From Setaria digitata (Eukaryota; Nematoda; Chromadorea; Rhabditida; Setariidae): a stretch of 64,000 nt of DNA. A model generated the notes under the pieces. The model ran no database searches. It had not been told where the DNA came from and saw only the letters and a program-made list of their open reading frames with translations. The stretch is taken from NCBI GenBank assembly GCA_003640385.1, contig RCAB01000288.1:17558-81557 (forward strand). The letters run 5' to 3'. A program made the position numbers and the translations under genes. Positions 11,960-26,300 of the stretch are shown one piece after another (positions within the stretch are counted from its first letter, which is position 1; the number at the start of each line of letters is the position of its first letter).

Positions 11960-14900
11960 TACATAACAACCGATGGTACCATATGAAATATTGTAGGAAA
12001 CAGTTCCAGAATTTCTGCATAAACAATTTTTTGTAAATCTTCCGGTAGAACAAAGTTGACGTTAAAATGAGTGATAGCTGTAGGAGGACCACCAGCAGTT
12101 GAAGAAGCTGAACATGCTTCCATCATAAATCCTTTCACACATTTGAAAATTAACTCGGCTCTCTTCATACACCAATTCGGAGTCATATGCTACAATTTGA
12201 TTTTTAGAAAAAATAAAAATTAAAAATTAAAAAAAAGGGCTGTATTTGATAGAAGTCAAATGTAACGTGATCGTTAGAATTCATTAAATACAAATATGAA
12301 CAGTCTTGAATTAAGCAGAAAACAAGAAAAATTGAGAGAAAAAATCTCTTTTTTTTCCTCAGTTACGTAAAAAAAAAAATACGATCAATTCGTTTCAGTA
12401 AAAAAAAAAAAAGAAGAAATATTCGGAAAATGGTAACACATAATGAAATGTCCGTTTCTCTAAAATTCAAATGTTTTTACAATCAAAAGTTGAAAATATC
12501 TAAAAATTTTTAAATCAGTCAAAAGGGTCAGAAAGAATCAGTCCCTGGGCCATTCCTTTAAACATTACTTCTTTTCGTTTTTTAAACAACAGCAATGGTA
12601 TGGTAAATGTTGTTACACCAAATTTAGCAGATAATCGAATCGCATTTCGCAATCCATTGATGCATGGATGCCTAAACAGAAGGAAAATAAGGAAGACTGA
12701 ATAATGCTAGAAATCTATATTAAATCTTGAAAGCACTATAAGCCTACTGCTTTCAGTACATAAGACTAATTTCTCAGTTATAATAAAGTTTTTGTACTTG
12801 CACTATAATAGAGTCACCGAAGCTTAATGACTGAAACAAAGGAACGATTAAATCATGTTACATTTAAAACAAAAAAAGATTAATTCACGTTATATGAAAA
12901 GTGAACAGAAGCATTAGCAAAAAATTAGTCAAAATACTCATTCATTTCGCACAACTTTATTTAATTTACTCAACATCAAAAAATCTGTCAAACTAGGGAA
13001 ATGAACTTTTTGGTATCTTATGATAAATTCTAGTATACCAAAGAATAGCCACAAACCTGCTGGAAATTTCATCTTCTTCCAGAGATTCATCCACAACCAA
13101 ATGATAGACAACCTAAAATTTGCAGCATAATTAGCAATTTCTTTAAATTACAGCTACCCAAGCAAATTAATTTTATTTATATAGATCATAAATATAAGAT
13201 AATTCAAATCATTTGTCACTTATATTACAATATACCAAAAATATACAATCCTCACACTGTACAATTATCAGGTCATTTAAATGATAAAAGAATGACAGAA
13301 GCTTACAGCTCTTTTAGTTTGCATAAATATTAGCTATTTGAATTACTAAACAAAAACAGTAGATTCACGATGAATGTGCAATTAATGCAAGCTATTAAAG
13401 ATAAAGATATGTTTGTATGCTTATTCAAAATAACATAAATGAAAATTGGGAAGTTAGCAAAAAAGCTGACTTTTTAAGTCTAACTAGGCTAATTTTCTCA
13501 GCAACTTCCTAAGAATCTTAAAAGCTACACAAATTATATGATAAGCATGTAAAAATGATTTATCAAGCAAACCTGAATTGAAGAAAGATTCGAATGTCGA
13601 GTAACATACAAACTACCAACTGGAAGCAATGATTCATTATCATTATCAGTCGTTTTATCACCAGCATCTTTTTTTGCTTCCGGAATCTGCAAAAACAAAG
13701 TAAGTTTAGAAAAGAGAATAAGAAAAATACCGAAAGAACCGATTTTTGCTATATTCTCTCTATTATACGGAAATTGATGGATGTATTAATAGTTTTAGAG
13801 ATGAATTCTGGAAGATGTATGGAAGAAAAAAAAGAAGGAAGATATATGTATAAATTGAGATCTTCTTCTGCTCAATCTATTTTCCTTTTTGTTTTGCGTT
13901 TTAACAACGGGCATGATACATATGGCATCTCAACATGCTTTTAAGGATTTGGTGAATTTTTAAAACTTTCATCATTTTTTGGATACACCAGCTTATGCAC
14001 ACTACCACTCATTGAATAGTTTGATTCCATTTCCAGAATATTGTAGATTTATTTTAACTAATCCAGCTAATATAGACTATCTCATATTTTACAGGATTCT
14101 ATACTTATTAAGAATTTCAGCATTTTAATAAGCATTTTTCGGTACTATAAATTGATAGATAAATAATTACAGAAAATATTGATGAAATAGGTTTGAAGCG
14201 AACGTTTCAAGATATATCCATCCTCCTTAATTAATTATTAATAAAACATATCTGGATAATATGATATATTTAGGAAAAAAAAGTGCTTTGTGAAGTAAAT
14301 TTACCAATGGTATTACTCGTTTTAACTGATCTTCAAGTGAATCAAAATGAAGTTCGGTGGAACGTTCGCATAATCTATAGAAATCTGGAAGTTTTTAAAC
14401 TTTTTATTAAATTACCAACCAACTTTATGAAATTCTACGTGAAAATACTAAAAATCCAATATTCGCTAGAAATAATTTCGCCACAATAGCAATTCTCATA
14501 AACAAATTCAAAAATATCACTGATATCGAATTAAATAAACAAAAAAAAAAGGAGAGAAAATCTAACCTGTTCGTTCATTGATATGATACATTGGGTCCTT
14601 TTCCACAAGAAGTATTAAACCACTTAAACTTCTGCCATATAAAGTAAGATTCATTTGCAATCGTCGAGTAGCAGAAACATCATCTTCGAAAAATGGAGGA
14701 GGTCGACAGAGATCAGTCAAACTTTGAGAAGTCATTAGACGGGCATTGTGCATTGTTTTTAATTGGGCGCCTTAATATACTTGAAATTAAACTATGTTTG
14801 CATAATTTAAAAATATCTAACTTAAATTGTGCCTAATTTAAAATATTAATTTAAAAAATTAAAAACGTAGCATTTCTGTGAACGACAAAATGATAATAGC

Positions 14901-17582
14901 TTGGCACATGATAATTTACTGCCTTTTTGTTTGCAACAAGTCTGCATCTTAGATCAGTGGAAAAATTAAACAAAAGCAGACAAAAAGACATGTAAGGAAA
15001 TGATGACTGATCACAGAACAAAATAAGGAATGAAAATATGTTTAAGTAATCCAAATACCGTCAAACAAATGAAAAAAGAAATTTCTCATCAGTACTCATT
15101 CTACCTGTAATAAACAAATAAAATCATATTAGTTGTACGAAAGAAATCTGAAAAAATAAGTAAATAAACAAATACCTAAATATATCGTAAAACTTTCATC
15201 GAGGACGAAATGAGCTGATGATTTGGAAGAATCGAAGCTTGGAATTGTAGGCAATGACCTTAAACAATTTGAACCTGAAGATGGTAACATTAGACGAAGG
15301 TGCAACTTGTACTAAACGGTCAGCACTTACTAATGGATATCATCATTTAACACCAATTCTGTTGATTAAACTCAATCGGATAATTAAAATTTCAAACCAA
15401 ATTTCGAAAAAAAAAGTAAGTGTTTGGAATAACTTCCAAGTTCGATTAGAATAATTAGTAATGTAAACCACCAAACCAAACTAATGTTTCAAGGCTAAAC
15501 TAAAAGCGATTTCGATGTAAATAATTCTCAGACAGTTATTTATGTTAACCATAAATTATCAAGAAAAATAAAAGCAGTTCGAAAAAAAATGCCTCTTAAG
15601 CAGAGTTATATCATTTGCAAGATCAGATACTGCTTCAGCCGGAAACTGATCATGTTCGTACAAAGTTCTGATCAAATATCGATAGAATTTACGTTGCTGT
15701 GATGTCAATGTACGAATCTGCTGGGCATAATTATTGCTAACTTCCTAAAATAAAAACCCTTTAAATTACATCATTCATCTCCAATTTTCACACTGATCTT
15801 AGTTACCTTCCGACACTGAATATCCAGAAATGAGCAAACACAGATGGAAGTGGATAAAATTTCAAGGAAATAAATCAAATTCATGATCAATACTATAAAT
15901 TTAACTTACGGGTTGCTTATGATTAATATTTAATTAATATGATATTAGAGACAGAATTCAAATGAAATTCAAAATAATATATACAAAATACCAACTCGTA
16001 TTTGCTCATTTAAGCGGCTCAAACGCTGTCCACTTTCCGGTATAGCTCGGTCATCAATTGACACACTAGCACTAACTGCTTGCTCACATTTACGACACAT
16101 CCGATCAAGTTCAAAATCTCGAGCACGTATCAAAGATGACATCTTAAAAGTAAAGAACAGAAAATATAGCTGGAAATCGAAAACATAAGAAAATCAATGT
16201 ATTTCTAGCAGAAACTACAAGCACTGAGCAAATGGATCAGGCAATGAACAAACCAGAAAATTGAAAATTATTATTTGAATTTTCAACATAATCCTCAATT
16301 TCAGCAAAAAACTAAAATATGTACACCTCATCTTCCATTTTCCGTTCCCAAGCAATTATTATCTTTAGTCGTTCGGGTGATGAATTTCGCATAATGAACT
16401 GGAACTGATTAGCAAATTCAATGGCTTCAGAAGAATTCATAGTATCTGCTTCCTGAAAACCAAGTAGAACATAACAAAGACCATGCTAATTAGCTTTCAA
16501 TAGAAGAATATCAAATGTAGCAGAGAAAAATAAACTTTAATTTCTAGGAATTATTTACAAATTTCTGAACAGAATATTAAAAAAAAAGCACAATTCGTGA
16601 AATATTATTGCAATTATTTACAGCGAAAGCTTAAGATTCTTATCATTCCAATTAATTAGAGAGGAGAAAGAACTCTTATGAAGAAACAATTTTACACTGG
16701 AAAAAATATCAATACTTACTGTTTCCGGAAATTCTTGAATAGATTGTACATCAGCGGCAACTGCTTCATCAAGAAATGCATTAATAATGGCATCACCCAT
16801 TTCCGTTTCATACTTCCATGTTTCTTCATCAACAAAGCGATGAAATGCCTCCGCAACATCTGTAACATCCAAGCAATTATTTTTCGAAAAATGACAAAAC
16901 GATTCTAAATTATTTATTTTAGGAAAAAAAAAGACCTTAATTCTTTAAAATTTTTTTACACTGAAATGAAAAATTGTAGTCAAAAAGTAAGAAATCACCA
17001 AGACTACATGAATTGATCAATTTAATGAAGTATATAAAGCCTTTTGGAAGATTAATGGAACTGATAGCAGTGATAATGATGTATGTAAGTTATCCTGATT
17101 TTCGGTTTTCGTTACAATTGTAAGAAATTTCATCCAGAAAAAAAAAAAAAAGAAAAATCAACTACTTCCTCCTTCTTTCTTTTGTGTTATAAAATTCATG
17201 TTCATCATACCTCAAGAAGCTTCTACAAAATGAACAACTAATATTGTTGAAACCAATGAAAAAAAAAAAAAAAGTACAAATTAATGAGAAATAGATTAGA
17301 TGAAGATTTCAATTATACTTCCCTTCTTTTTTTTTTTTTGACAAACAAAATATAACTGAAATTTCAATAATGAGTAAACAAACTCCCACCATCATAAAAC
17401 AATGGCAAAACTTTATTTTGCACATAAATATGAGATATTATTTCATCGATTGGATTTTCATCGCTAAGTGGAATTTCCGCATCATATGAAATCTTTTGTT
17501 CTAGCGTTTTGTATTTCGCTGTATATTCGAATCTTCTCAATCGTCGTTCTTCATTAGTATTCTCCGTAGTTTCGGAAGTCAT
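11959..17582 (-). CDS. FERRY3: FERRY3 (C12orf4) homologue
   Basis: In mammals this protein is a subunit of the FERRY complex, a Rab5 effector that carries mRNAs on early endosomes. Exons (minus): 17582-17390, 16859-16720, 16452-16327, 16142-15996, 15744-15593, 15258-15176, 14770-14567, 14384-14305, 13686-13573, 13112-13057, 12671-12569, 12189-11959, giving 542 residues against about 552 in human. Matching blocks run in order: LPLFYDDVAEAFHRFVDEE near the N-terminus, DESFTIYLGAQLKTMHN, SLSGLILLVE, LYVTRHSNLSSIQ, NGLRNAIR with IPLLL, and the C-terminal MKRAELIFKCVKGFMME. The 15593/15258 junction is the weak point: it needs a GC donor and a TTTAAG acceptor. An AATAAA on the minus strand overlaps the stop codon. 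Confidence 0.9.
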
Positions 17583-19070
17583 ACCGAACTTAATGACGGA
17601 AGCATAATTAATGAAAAAAAGTGCAAACCACAGTACTTGGGTCCAACTGAGAGATACAAAATGCTATACTCCTCATTGGAAGAAATTTGTAAATTAAAAT
17701 TTCACTTATAAATATAAATCCCTTCCCAATCGTAGTACAATAGTCTCCATATAAGGCATGTTATCCTTATTTTCATACAGTTCCCTCCAAACTTAAGAAA
17801 AAAAAAAAAAAAAAAACTTTATAAACTAGTATAAACTTCACATGAACTCATAGAATAGACTCGCGAAATCTGATTAAGGAAGAAAAACCACAAAACGTGA
17901 GTGAAAATTAAAGGAGATGAAATTTATGAAGTTTTATTAGAATTAATGCTTCTACTTTTAGCCCTTTCATATGCACATATGCTAAATTTGAGATTTTCCT
18001 TAGAATATGCACATATGCATTACATATATATATATATATATATATGAATGATTTATCAAGCCCTTTTTTCCTCCTTATGTAGTACAAAAGATGGAAAGTT
18101 TGCTTTAGGAATCAGTTGTCAGTTTTTTTTTTTCTTTTTGTATGTAAAGTAAAAAATAAAAGAAATTTATGCTTTACCCATAAACTAAACTGTGAAATAT
18201 TAGTCGGTTAGGAAACAAACATCATTTCTTTTTCTGTTGTACAGCTAATATTACATTTGTGTGCTCCGTTTGATTGTTAGAATAAGTGAGGTAAAGGAAA
18301 AAAAAAAACAAACAACGAGGATTAGTAATACAATACAAAAAAAAATTATTTAATCAAGCAATTAATGACTGGAAAAATATTAAATACAATCAACTGAAGC
18401 ATATAAATATAATATTGACTGTAATGGAAAGGAACAAACGAGGAAACATTAAAGATCCTCAATATGAAGGCAAATATTCTAACGCAATTATATTAGTGTG
18501 TTATTATGGAATGCAGAACAAAATTGCCAAAAAAAGTGGATATTCAATGGCGGCTAAATTATTGAAGGTATATGAATTATAAAGCATAATAATATTTAAT
18601 TATAAGAGGAAACAAAGAATTTAATCTAAAAGGTACATTAAAATGAAGTAGGTCATTAAATATTCTTTGACATAAGTTAAATGGCAAAAAAAAAAATTTC
18701 ATACACTCGAATAACTTAAAAATTATGTCAAAAACTGTTAAAGTTTTTGAGGAAAGTATTAAAACTACTTTAATTAGCACCTAGCAAGAGTTACAACCTA
18801 TTATGTACACTTCTTGTACTGTTCAGATCTAAACGACCTGTCTAAGAGAAGCGCATTAACTTCATACATATTCTAACAACAAGGATGGTAGTTATGCTAG
18901 TCCATAACAAATAATTGCCAAAAATAAGCATATAAAAATTATAAATTAACAAATAGCTTGAAGTATAAAGCGTTAAAAATCAAGATCTAATTTTGGGTAA
19001 GTGCAAAACATCATAACCTAATCTAATCAAGGCGAATATCAAATTTGTGGTTGTTCACATTTCCTCACTT
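17583..19070. other. Intergenic region between FERRY3 and the ABHD12-like gene
   Basis: No coding exon was found. It should hold the FERRY3 promoter and 5' leader and the 3' UTR of the ABHD12-like gene. It contains long A-runs and a (TA)n tract at about 18023-18045, with the motif ATATGCACATATGC occurring twice (about 17969 and 18005). Confidence 0.5.
18023..18045. repeat. TA dinucleotide microsatellite
   Basis: Uninterrupted alternating T and A, about 23 bases, in the FERRY3 upstream region. Confidence 0.9.
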
Positions 19071-22000
19071 TTATGCTACTTTCTTCATGTTTAAATTACA
19101 TCTCTCCGTAAATCGCCTGAAAATTAAATTTTTTAAACGATAAGCAAAGTGACTAATAACCAGGTCAATTTCTCGTAATTTTGAGAAGATTAACAAATAT
19201 TGATAAAATATGTTTCATAATCAACAGGGAACCTAGTAACTACTCGTTCGGAGAGCCCATTCCAGATAATTAATTTGACGCAAAAAATTTTTAAAAATAT
19301 GCAGATAAAAAGAAACTTACGTCAGAATTTTGGGCAACTCATCAGCTAGGTAGATGAATTTGTGATGAAAGCGGCGACTTGCTTCGAATTCTTCAAGTGT
19401 GACATCACGTTTAGCATCCAGTGCACTTTTATGTAATTTGTGAGCCAAATGGAGTGGAATAATGTGGTCGTCTTCGGCATGCAATATTAATACAGGACAA
19501 TCTACCCTATAGTTAATGAATCCTTTAAATCAGTATCACTAAACAATTTGAACTGATTAATCCATAGACTTTGAACAATTCAAACTAACTGGTCTGTAAG
19601 CCTGATGACGCCAGTAACAACGCCATTTAGAATTACAAAGGATGTCAACTTAATTCGACAACCATCACTCATTAATGTTCAATCCCTTTCCGGTAACTTA
19701 GTCAGATATTTGCACCTAATTTCTCACAAAATCCAATATTAGGCTAATTTCTTATCAAATAATAAATTTTATGTAGCAGATAAACTGCTATCTGGTAATA
19801 ACCGAATGTTCATACTGTCACTTCAATTAAAAAAATCTAAAAAATGAAATCAATAATTTCCAAATATTACATGAAATATCCTCGATATAAATACACTTAG
19901 TTAAAGCATACTTTGTAATGCGATAATCAGTGCTCATATCCAAACCACATCTATCTAATGGTTTTAATACCATTTTTTCGAACCATGGTAACCAACGAAA
20001 TGGTAATGCATAAGGATGGTGAGTAACGACATCATGAAGATTGTTGAACGGTGATTCTAGAATCAAACCAGCTGGAGTCGAACCATTTTCACTCAGTTCC
20101 ATTGCAGCTGCCGTAGCGACTCTGAAAGAAAGTCAAATTTGAAAGAAAATTCCTGCAAAGTATCCGATTTGGTGTTAAGAAAATGTTTAATTCCCATACG
20201 GGAGACATATTTTATTGATACATACTTGACGATGATTACATGAAATATGATAAAACAATGATGAAAAAAATCTGCCCATTTAACATGTCTGCTCTTCCTG
20301 AAAAGGCTATAAATCGATACTACTCACGTTACTTTGTTTGAGTAGGACATTTCTCAAGAAAAAGGATCTACGAAAGTTCATACACGAAATAAATGGAGTG
20401 AAAAGAATGAAGCATAACTTTATTCAGTTAGATGAAGGTTTAACCACTGAATTACGTCTACTTACGCACATACGAACAAATCTGATGAAATGCGTGGAAG
20501 TAAATTGGAATCACCCAAAAACTATGTAATCTGATGAAAGAAAAGATCTAATTATCAAGAATTCCCTGCCAAACATTTTACTATGTCTTTAGATAAAGCA
20601 CAAGAAGACATACGCTGTTCCCATTGAATGCCCCCACAGATATATGTTACTTGAACCGGAATGACTTTTTGCATAGCGAAAAATTTCCTTAGCATCCTCA
20701 ATTAAACCACTTTCAGATGGTGAACCATTTGAGTCGCCGTATCCTAAAGAAAAAAAAAACCTGTACATTGAAATGTTTTTTCAATCAGTAAGAATTATCT
20801 GAGAAAATAAAAATTTTATTAAACTTGATAGATCACCTCATATGATGCCAAAAAAAGAAATAATAATAAGTAACAGTAATACTTTTTACATTGCAATTAT
20901 ATATACTAAGCAAAAAAAAAAAAAAAAAATGTACCCCGATAATCCAATGCTAATACATGGAAACCCATACCAGTCAATAAATTATACAATCCACAACGCG
21001 TTGGATGTGACCTACAAACAATCAGAATGAAAATTCAAATGATTTCACTTATCAAAAAAACTGTTATGTAAGAAAGAAAAGGGAATTTTTTTTTTTTTTC
21101 TCGCAACATGTGATTGACAAACCGGTCAAAGGAGTTGCCGTGAAAATAGACAATTATTGGATAATTTAACGTTTCCATAAGCAGTTCCATTTCCTTCGCA
21201 TTTAACACTGAACCTTGATAATTCACGGCTACTTCATAAGGTAATATGTGCCTCAAACATTGTTAAGTTATGCTATACAATCAAATAATACAGGCAATAC
21301 TAATTTCAAAAGGTGCTATATAGCTAACAATAATACGACAGCTGAATAAGTCATACTCGCAGACAAAGACTTGGTAATTGTTGTTTATGCATGGACACAT
21401 TATCTCTTTAATAAAAATTAGTGAGATAATTGTAATAGTACAAGGAAGAAAATTGAAAAGATTAGAGCAGAAATCTCCAGAAGTTTTTTATGATTTTTAT
21501 TCTTTAACCTAAAACCAATCTAATTTAAAGAAAAAAAGAAAACGGTCATCTAAATCATTGGAAATATTGTCTAACCAACATCCCAGTCGTAAACCATTTT
21601 CTCCTTGCAAATAAAAATTTCGTCCCATAGAACTAACACCATATTCAGTTAAATTTGTAAAATTTTGAAACGGTATTCTCACTGAAATTAATATTTCATT
21701 TGCTTAAATGAGAAATATCAACAACTTATGCAATGAAAGTAACCCTATCAGTCCCATAAAGAGCAATATTTAAAATATTGATTCTGAATCTTTCGACTAA
21801 ATGACATTTAATATAAAAGCCTTGTTAAACATCACTTAGGATATGGAATAACCACAAGTGATTGAAATAAAATTAAAGAGTTTACCGAAATTAAGAAAAA
21901 ACATATACTGTAAACATGATGGGAAAAAATAAATAATTACAGGAGCCATGAAATACAGTAAAACAGGCAGAAAACCAATTATATACCATCGCTGCATCAT
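19071..22000 (-). CDS. ABHD12: ABHD12-type alpha/beta-hydrolase (lysophospholipid lipase)
   Basis: Membrane-anchored serine hydrolase; mammalian ABHD12 cleaves lysophosphatidylserine and monoacylglycerol. Exons (minus): 22000-21886, 21681-21576, 21251-21123, 21011-20935, 20743-20614, 20121-19912, 19506-19321, 19116-19071, giving 332 residues (human 398, with a longer N-tail). An N-terminal membrane helix (about residues 5-27) is followed by FLNFVRIPFQNF, as in ABHD12. Then come the oxyanion HG (YFHGN), DYRGYGDSNG, the nucleophile elbow GHSMGT, the SPF(N)N block, the acid residue in ILHAEDDHIIP and the catalytic His in FHHKFIY. So the full Ser-Asp-His triad is visible. The start ATG lies one base after TATTTCAG at 22002, a good spliced-leader acceptor; an extra upstream coding exon cannot be excluded. 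ABHD12B-like paralogy is not resolved. Confidence 0.9.
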
Positions 22001-23311
22001 TCTGAAATAGATGCTCACATGACATAATCATCAGTGAACAAACAATGAACAAACCGAGTTTCCATCTTTTCTTCTTGGAAATTACATGATTTGCTAGCGC
22101 AGAAAGCAATGAGGTAAAGACATAGTCCCTAAATACAACGGACAGTAAAAAAAAAAAAAAACCTTCTGCGTAACGTGGAGCGAAAAATGTGCAATCTGAA
22201 ATTTTTAATTATAGCAAACTATTACAAATCTATGAAAGAAAGCAAAGAAAAATAATCCTGTCTGTGGAGGAGAAATGAAAAGAAAACAGGTCCTCTCCAC
22301 TAAATTGATGGTAGATAAGTAGTCGAAATGTTAAACATAAAGTGGAAAACAAATTGTTGCACTTAAGCAGCTGTATAACTTAAAATCTTGTAAGAATTAC
22401 GGTACACAAATATTTTAATAAATTTTTTGGGGCTATCAAAAAAAGAAAAAATCGTTTGTTAATCCAATTATTTGATTAACTGCAATTAGTTGTTTTATAC
22501 AGATCCTTAGATTAGAGCCTGAAAACAGAACTCAAGGATGGAGCAGTGATTTAATCAGAGGAAGCGGTTGATAACAGTATTAAGTATTACGAACCAAATT
22601 CAGCACCACTGATGTTCAAATGCGAATATAACAATGCATCATGCAAACGGAATAATTGATGAATTAGTGATAAAAAAAAGTATAACACCGGAGATAAGCG
22701 GTGTTTAAAGAACATTTCCGTTAGTGTACAGTGTTAACATGAAAGTAATTTTTATTTCATCAATAAAACAATCGGTAAAATGACCGTGAAAAAAAAAAAA
22801 AAAAAGAAAGGGAAAACGAAATGAACACTAATAAACAGGGAAATACAACCAAACCAATCATAATTCCTCAAAGAATTCTTCACTGCTGAAAGTTTGAGAA
22901 TAGCGCTGGCAATGCAGGACGGTACATAATAAACAGCAAATTGGCTTGGAAGGGAAAGGTGGGAGGGGAGACAGGGTGAAGTTCAAACAAATAATTTCCA
23001 CCACATTACAGCATTCGAAAAATTCCAGGAATCCAGTTAAAACCTGAAGGTTCCTTATTTCTCCCTTTGTATATGTTTATACTTTCAGATTTGAAACATC
23101 AAAAAAATTAAGGATCTGAAACCGCACAAGACTGTTCTCCAACTTATGAATAATGGGATGCAATCTTATTCTACACGAAAATATATAAATACAAGTAAAT
23201 TAAAATCGAAAAAGAAAAAAAAAATTTGTTTTTCCCGTATCGCTAATTAACGAAAAGCACTTCTCTATAAAGCGGAAGAATTTCGTCAAATACTTTTGGA
23301 CTCTCCAGATA
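22001..23311. other. Intergenic region between the ABHD12-like gene and CAND1
   Basis: No coding exon supported. It contains A-runs (22148-22161, 22790-22805), a purine-rich patch near 22947-22978 and, at 22002, a likely spliced-leader acceptor for the ABHD12-like gene. It also covers the CAND1 3' UTR. Confidence 0.5.
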
Positions 23312-26300
23312 TTATTCTATTTCCATTACGGAATCAGAAGTGTATAAACGATGAACTGCATCTCGTTCCACTAACTGAAATAAATTTACGCATACAATTA
23401 ATTAAGCACATGGGCAAAACACTGCAAAATTTGCTGAGATAAATAGCCTATAACTTAAAATAATGAATTTCTCTAGTCGATAAAAACAAATGCGTGCGAC
23501 CACACCCGATTCATTCCTAAATTATGCAATAAGCTATTGCTCAACAAAATTCTGCTCAACAGAAAGGAGAATATCCATAAGTTGAGAAATAAATTCATAA
23601 AAGTAAATTCATTCAACTTTGTAAATAATAGTTCATGCGAATTCTAAACTTACAAGTGTCAAAAAAAAAAGGCATTCACTGCGATGTGCTGATATTGGAT
23701 GACTTTTTCCTTAGGAATTTTTTGATAGATGTGAACAGGAAACAACGAGTGATATGACCCCAATCAAAATTTTTTGATGTTATAAAACGTATGCTACAAA
23801 CTACGGTTATTTCAAGTCTATTCGATTCTAGCAGAATGAGCCACATTTCAGCAAATAGTGTAATTTAAGAAAAATAATTACTTGATAAACAGCATTTATA
23901 TCACTTGAACCACGAATTATAGTAAGAAGATCAGCAAAATGCTGCTGTCTATCTGCCTCAGGAATGCGCTGAAATATATAATAAAATGATAGGAATTTTC
24001 GATCGTCGAGTATTAAATGAACCAAATCAAGGAAAGGAAATACTTACATTTACCCATGCAGTAAAAATGTGTACTAAAAGCTCTATCTGCTCATTTATGA
24101 TTAAAAAACTCATGAAACTTCAAATGGATCACATTAACGGTCAAAAATCAATAATCAGCAAAATTTTGAAAAAGAAGAACTGAAATATGCCAAACTAAAA
24201 AGTAGTATGCTTACTTGCAAAGCAACAACAACTCTAAGGGCGGCTCTTCGAAGTTCATCTTGTTTATCGTTTTCCTGCTTCACAGCGTTCGCCTTTGCTC
24301 TGGCTTGAATCTGAGTCTGAACAAAATTTTGTCACAACCAGTTCAAAAAGTCCAACCCTTTGGAAGGTAAGAAACATGGATATCTTTTAACTAAGAACTT
24401 TGGCTCACTTATTGATACATACTTCTTTCACTGTTCTAGAGACAAAGAAAAAAGAAAAAGATCAGGTATGCAGCACATTGAAAGAAGATATTGCTTATAC
24501 AGCAAGAAAGATGACTTTTTATTTAATGTACCTTTAATGGTTCGCAAAGGCCATCCAGTCGCTGAAGCACTTGTGATGGGCATAAAGCAGCTAAGCGCGC
24601 AAGCATTAAATAGGTCAATAATTTAATATCATGCTGGTCCTAAAAACGTGTAAAAATTACGAGTTAATTAGCGATTCAACATCATTTGGAAATATTTGAA
24701 AATATTTTCTAATTTTCTTACAATTTTATTGCATTTTAACTGAGAGAAAAAAAATTGCTCACTTTCAATCCATTTTCCATATGCGTAATAAATTCGAAAA
24801 CATCAATTCGTTCCAAACATGTTTCCAACAGTGTATACATACTAAAATTATATAATAGAAGTTTAACCGAACTTTTATCACCCTAATGTTCTCAGTGACT
24901 TATAATTAGCAAAAAACATTAAAAATATCACTAATTAATAAAAATGAAATCTTATAAATTCTGCAAAAGCTACAGAAAAAAAGTTGCTGCAAATCAACCC
25001 AACCATTCAAAAGCTGCTTTTCGCAGATCAAGGCCATCATCAACTGTATGCTTAAATGGACCCATTTCAACCTCACGAACCAATTCTTTCTTAACCACTG
25101 TTTCGCTGTACAACGATGGCAAAAAAACTGGTAGTAAATCCCGGATCTAAAAATAAAAAAACAAAAAATAAAAAAGAAATAAACTATTCCACAGAGGGTC
25201 AAAAATATACCAACATGCACAGTGCAAAGGAAATTAATCAACTTTGTGGTTGGAATTATGACTATAATTACGCAGACTACTCAGACCCTTGAGTAGTAAA
25301 TTTTCTGGTCACTGGACAAGGCTATCACTGCTAAGGTATTGAAAAAAAATACGACTTTATCTATTGAATAAGTTTAGTTAATAATTAATGCAATTAATGT
25401 TATCCATTTTAATTGTTACTGCAATTATCTAATAACTTATCTTGTCATGGCTAATTTAAATTCGTTTTTCAGACAAGAAAAAAGGGATGAACTTAGCCAC
25501 GAAAAATCTAAATTTTTTTTGGAGCAAGACAAAAGAAAAATCACACAGATAATTAACAACTTACCAGTCGGGGTTTGTTATGAGCAGCAGAATTGAAAGC
25601 TATAAGTGCCACTCTACGTACATTGAGATCATGATCCGTAACAGTTTTTAGGAAATGTATCATCGACGACTGCAACAAATCATCAACAGCTGTCCACTGT
25701 TCAACAATTAAAAACTTTACTGCCGTTACTGCTGTTGCACGCATAAGTGGATTTGGTGAAATGACGCATTTCTGAAGAATCAAGGAGGAAATCAATTTTG
25801 TATCTGTAAAATGAAATTTAATTCGACCAGCTTGAATCAATTGACCTTTTAGAGTGAAGAGGTGGGATGACAAAGCCAAAACTAAGTCTTAATTCACGTA
25901 AGATTTTGAATGGAGCATATTAAAATAAATTATTAGAGAATGGTAACAGAAACTTGATGTGCCCACATGAAAACAATGTGATTGGTAAACTCAAACTGAA
26001 GTTAAGAAATGAAATGCAAAAATAGTAACTTTCAGTCTCTGCAATAATTGTTCCGGATGGACAAGACATAATTTGCCTAGGCATTCGGCTACGACATTTC
26101 GTGTACCTTCTTCTACAGCTGTTGCATGAGTAATTAAAACAGGCCAAATTTGTTCAATTCTGGGTCGGAAAATTTCTAGAGCACGAGAATCACCGCTTTC
26201 CGAGCCAATCACCTAGAAAGATGAAGTGAAAAGACCAACTTATGAATTTCGGTCGAATTTTACGAGGAAAACTACTGAGAAATTGAAGGCTCTCGCAAAA

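Noticed and set aside
24360..24626. 88-codon plus-strand ORF
   Set aside because: Antisense to a CAND1 exon that is clearly coding on the minus strand.
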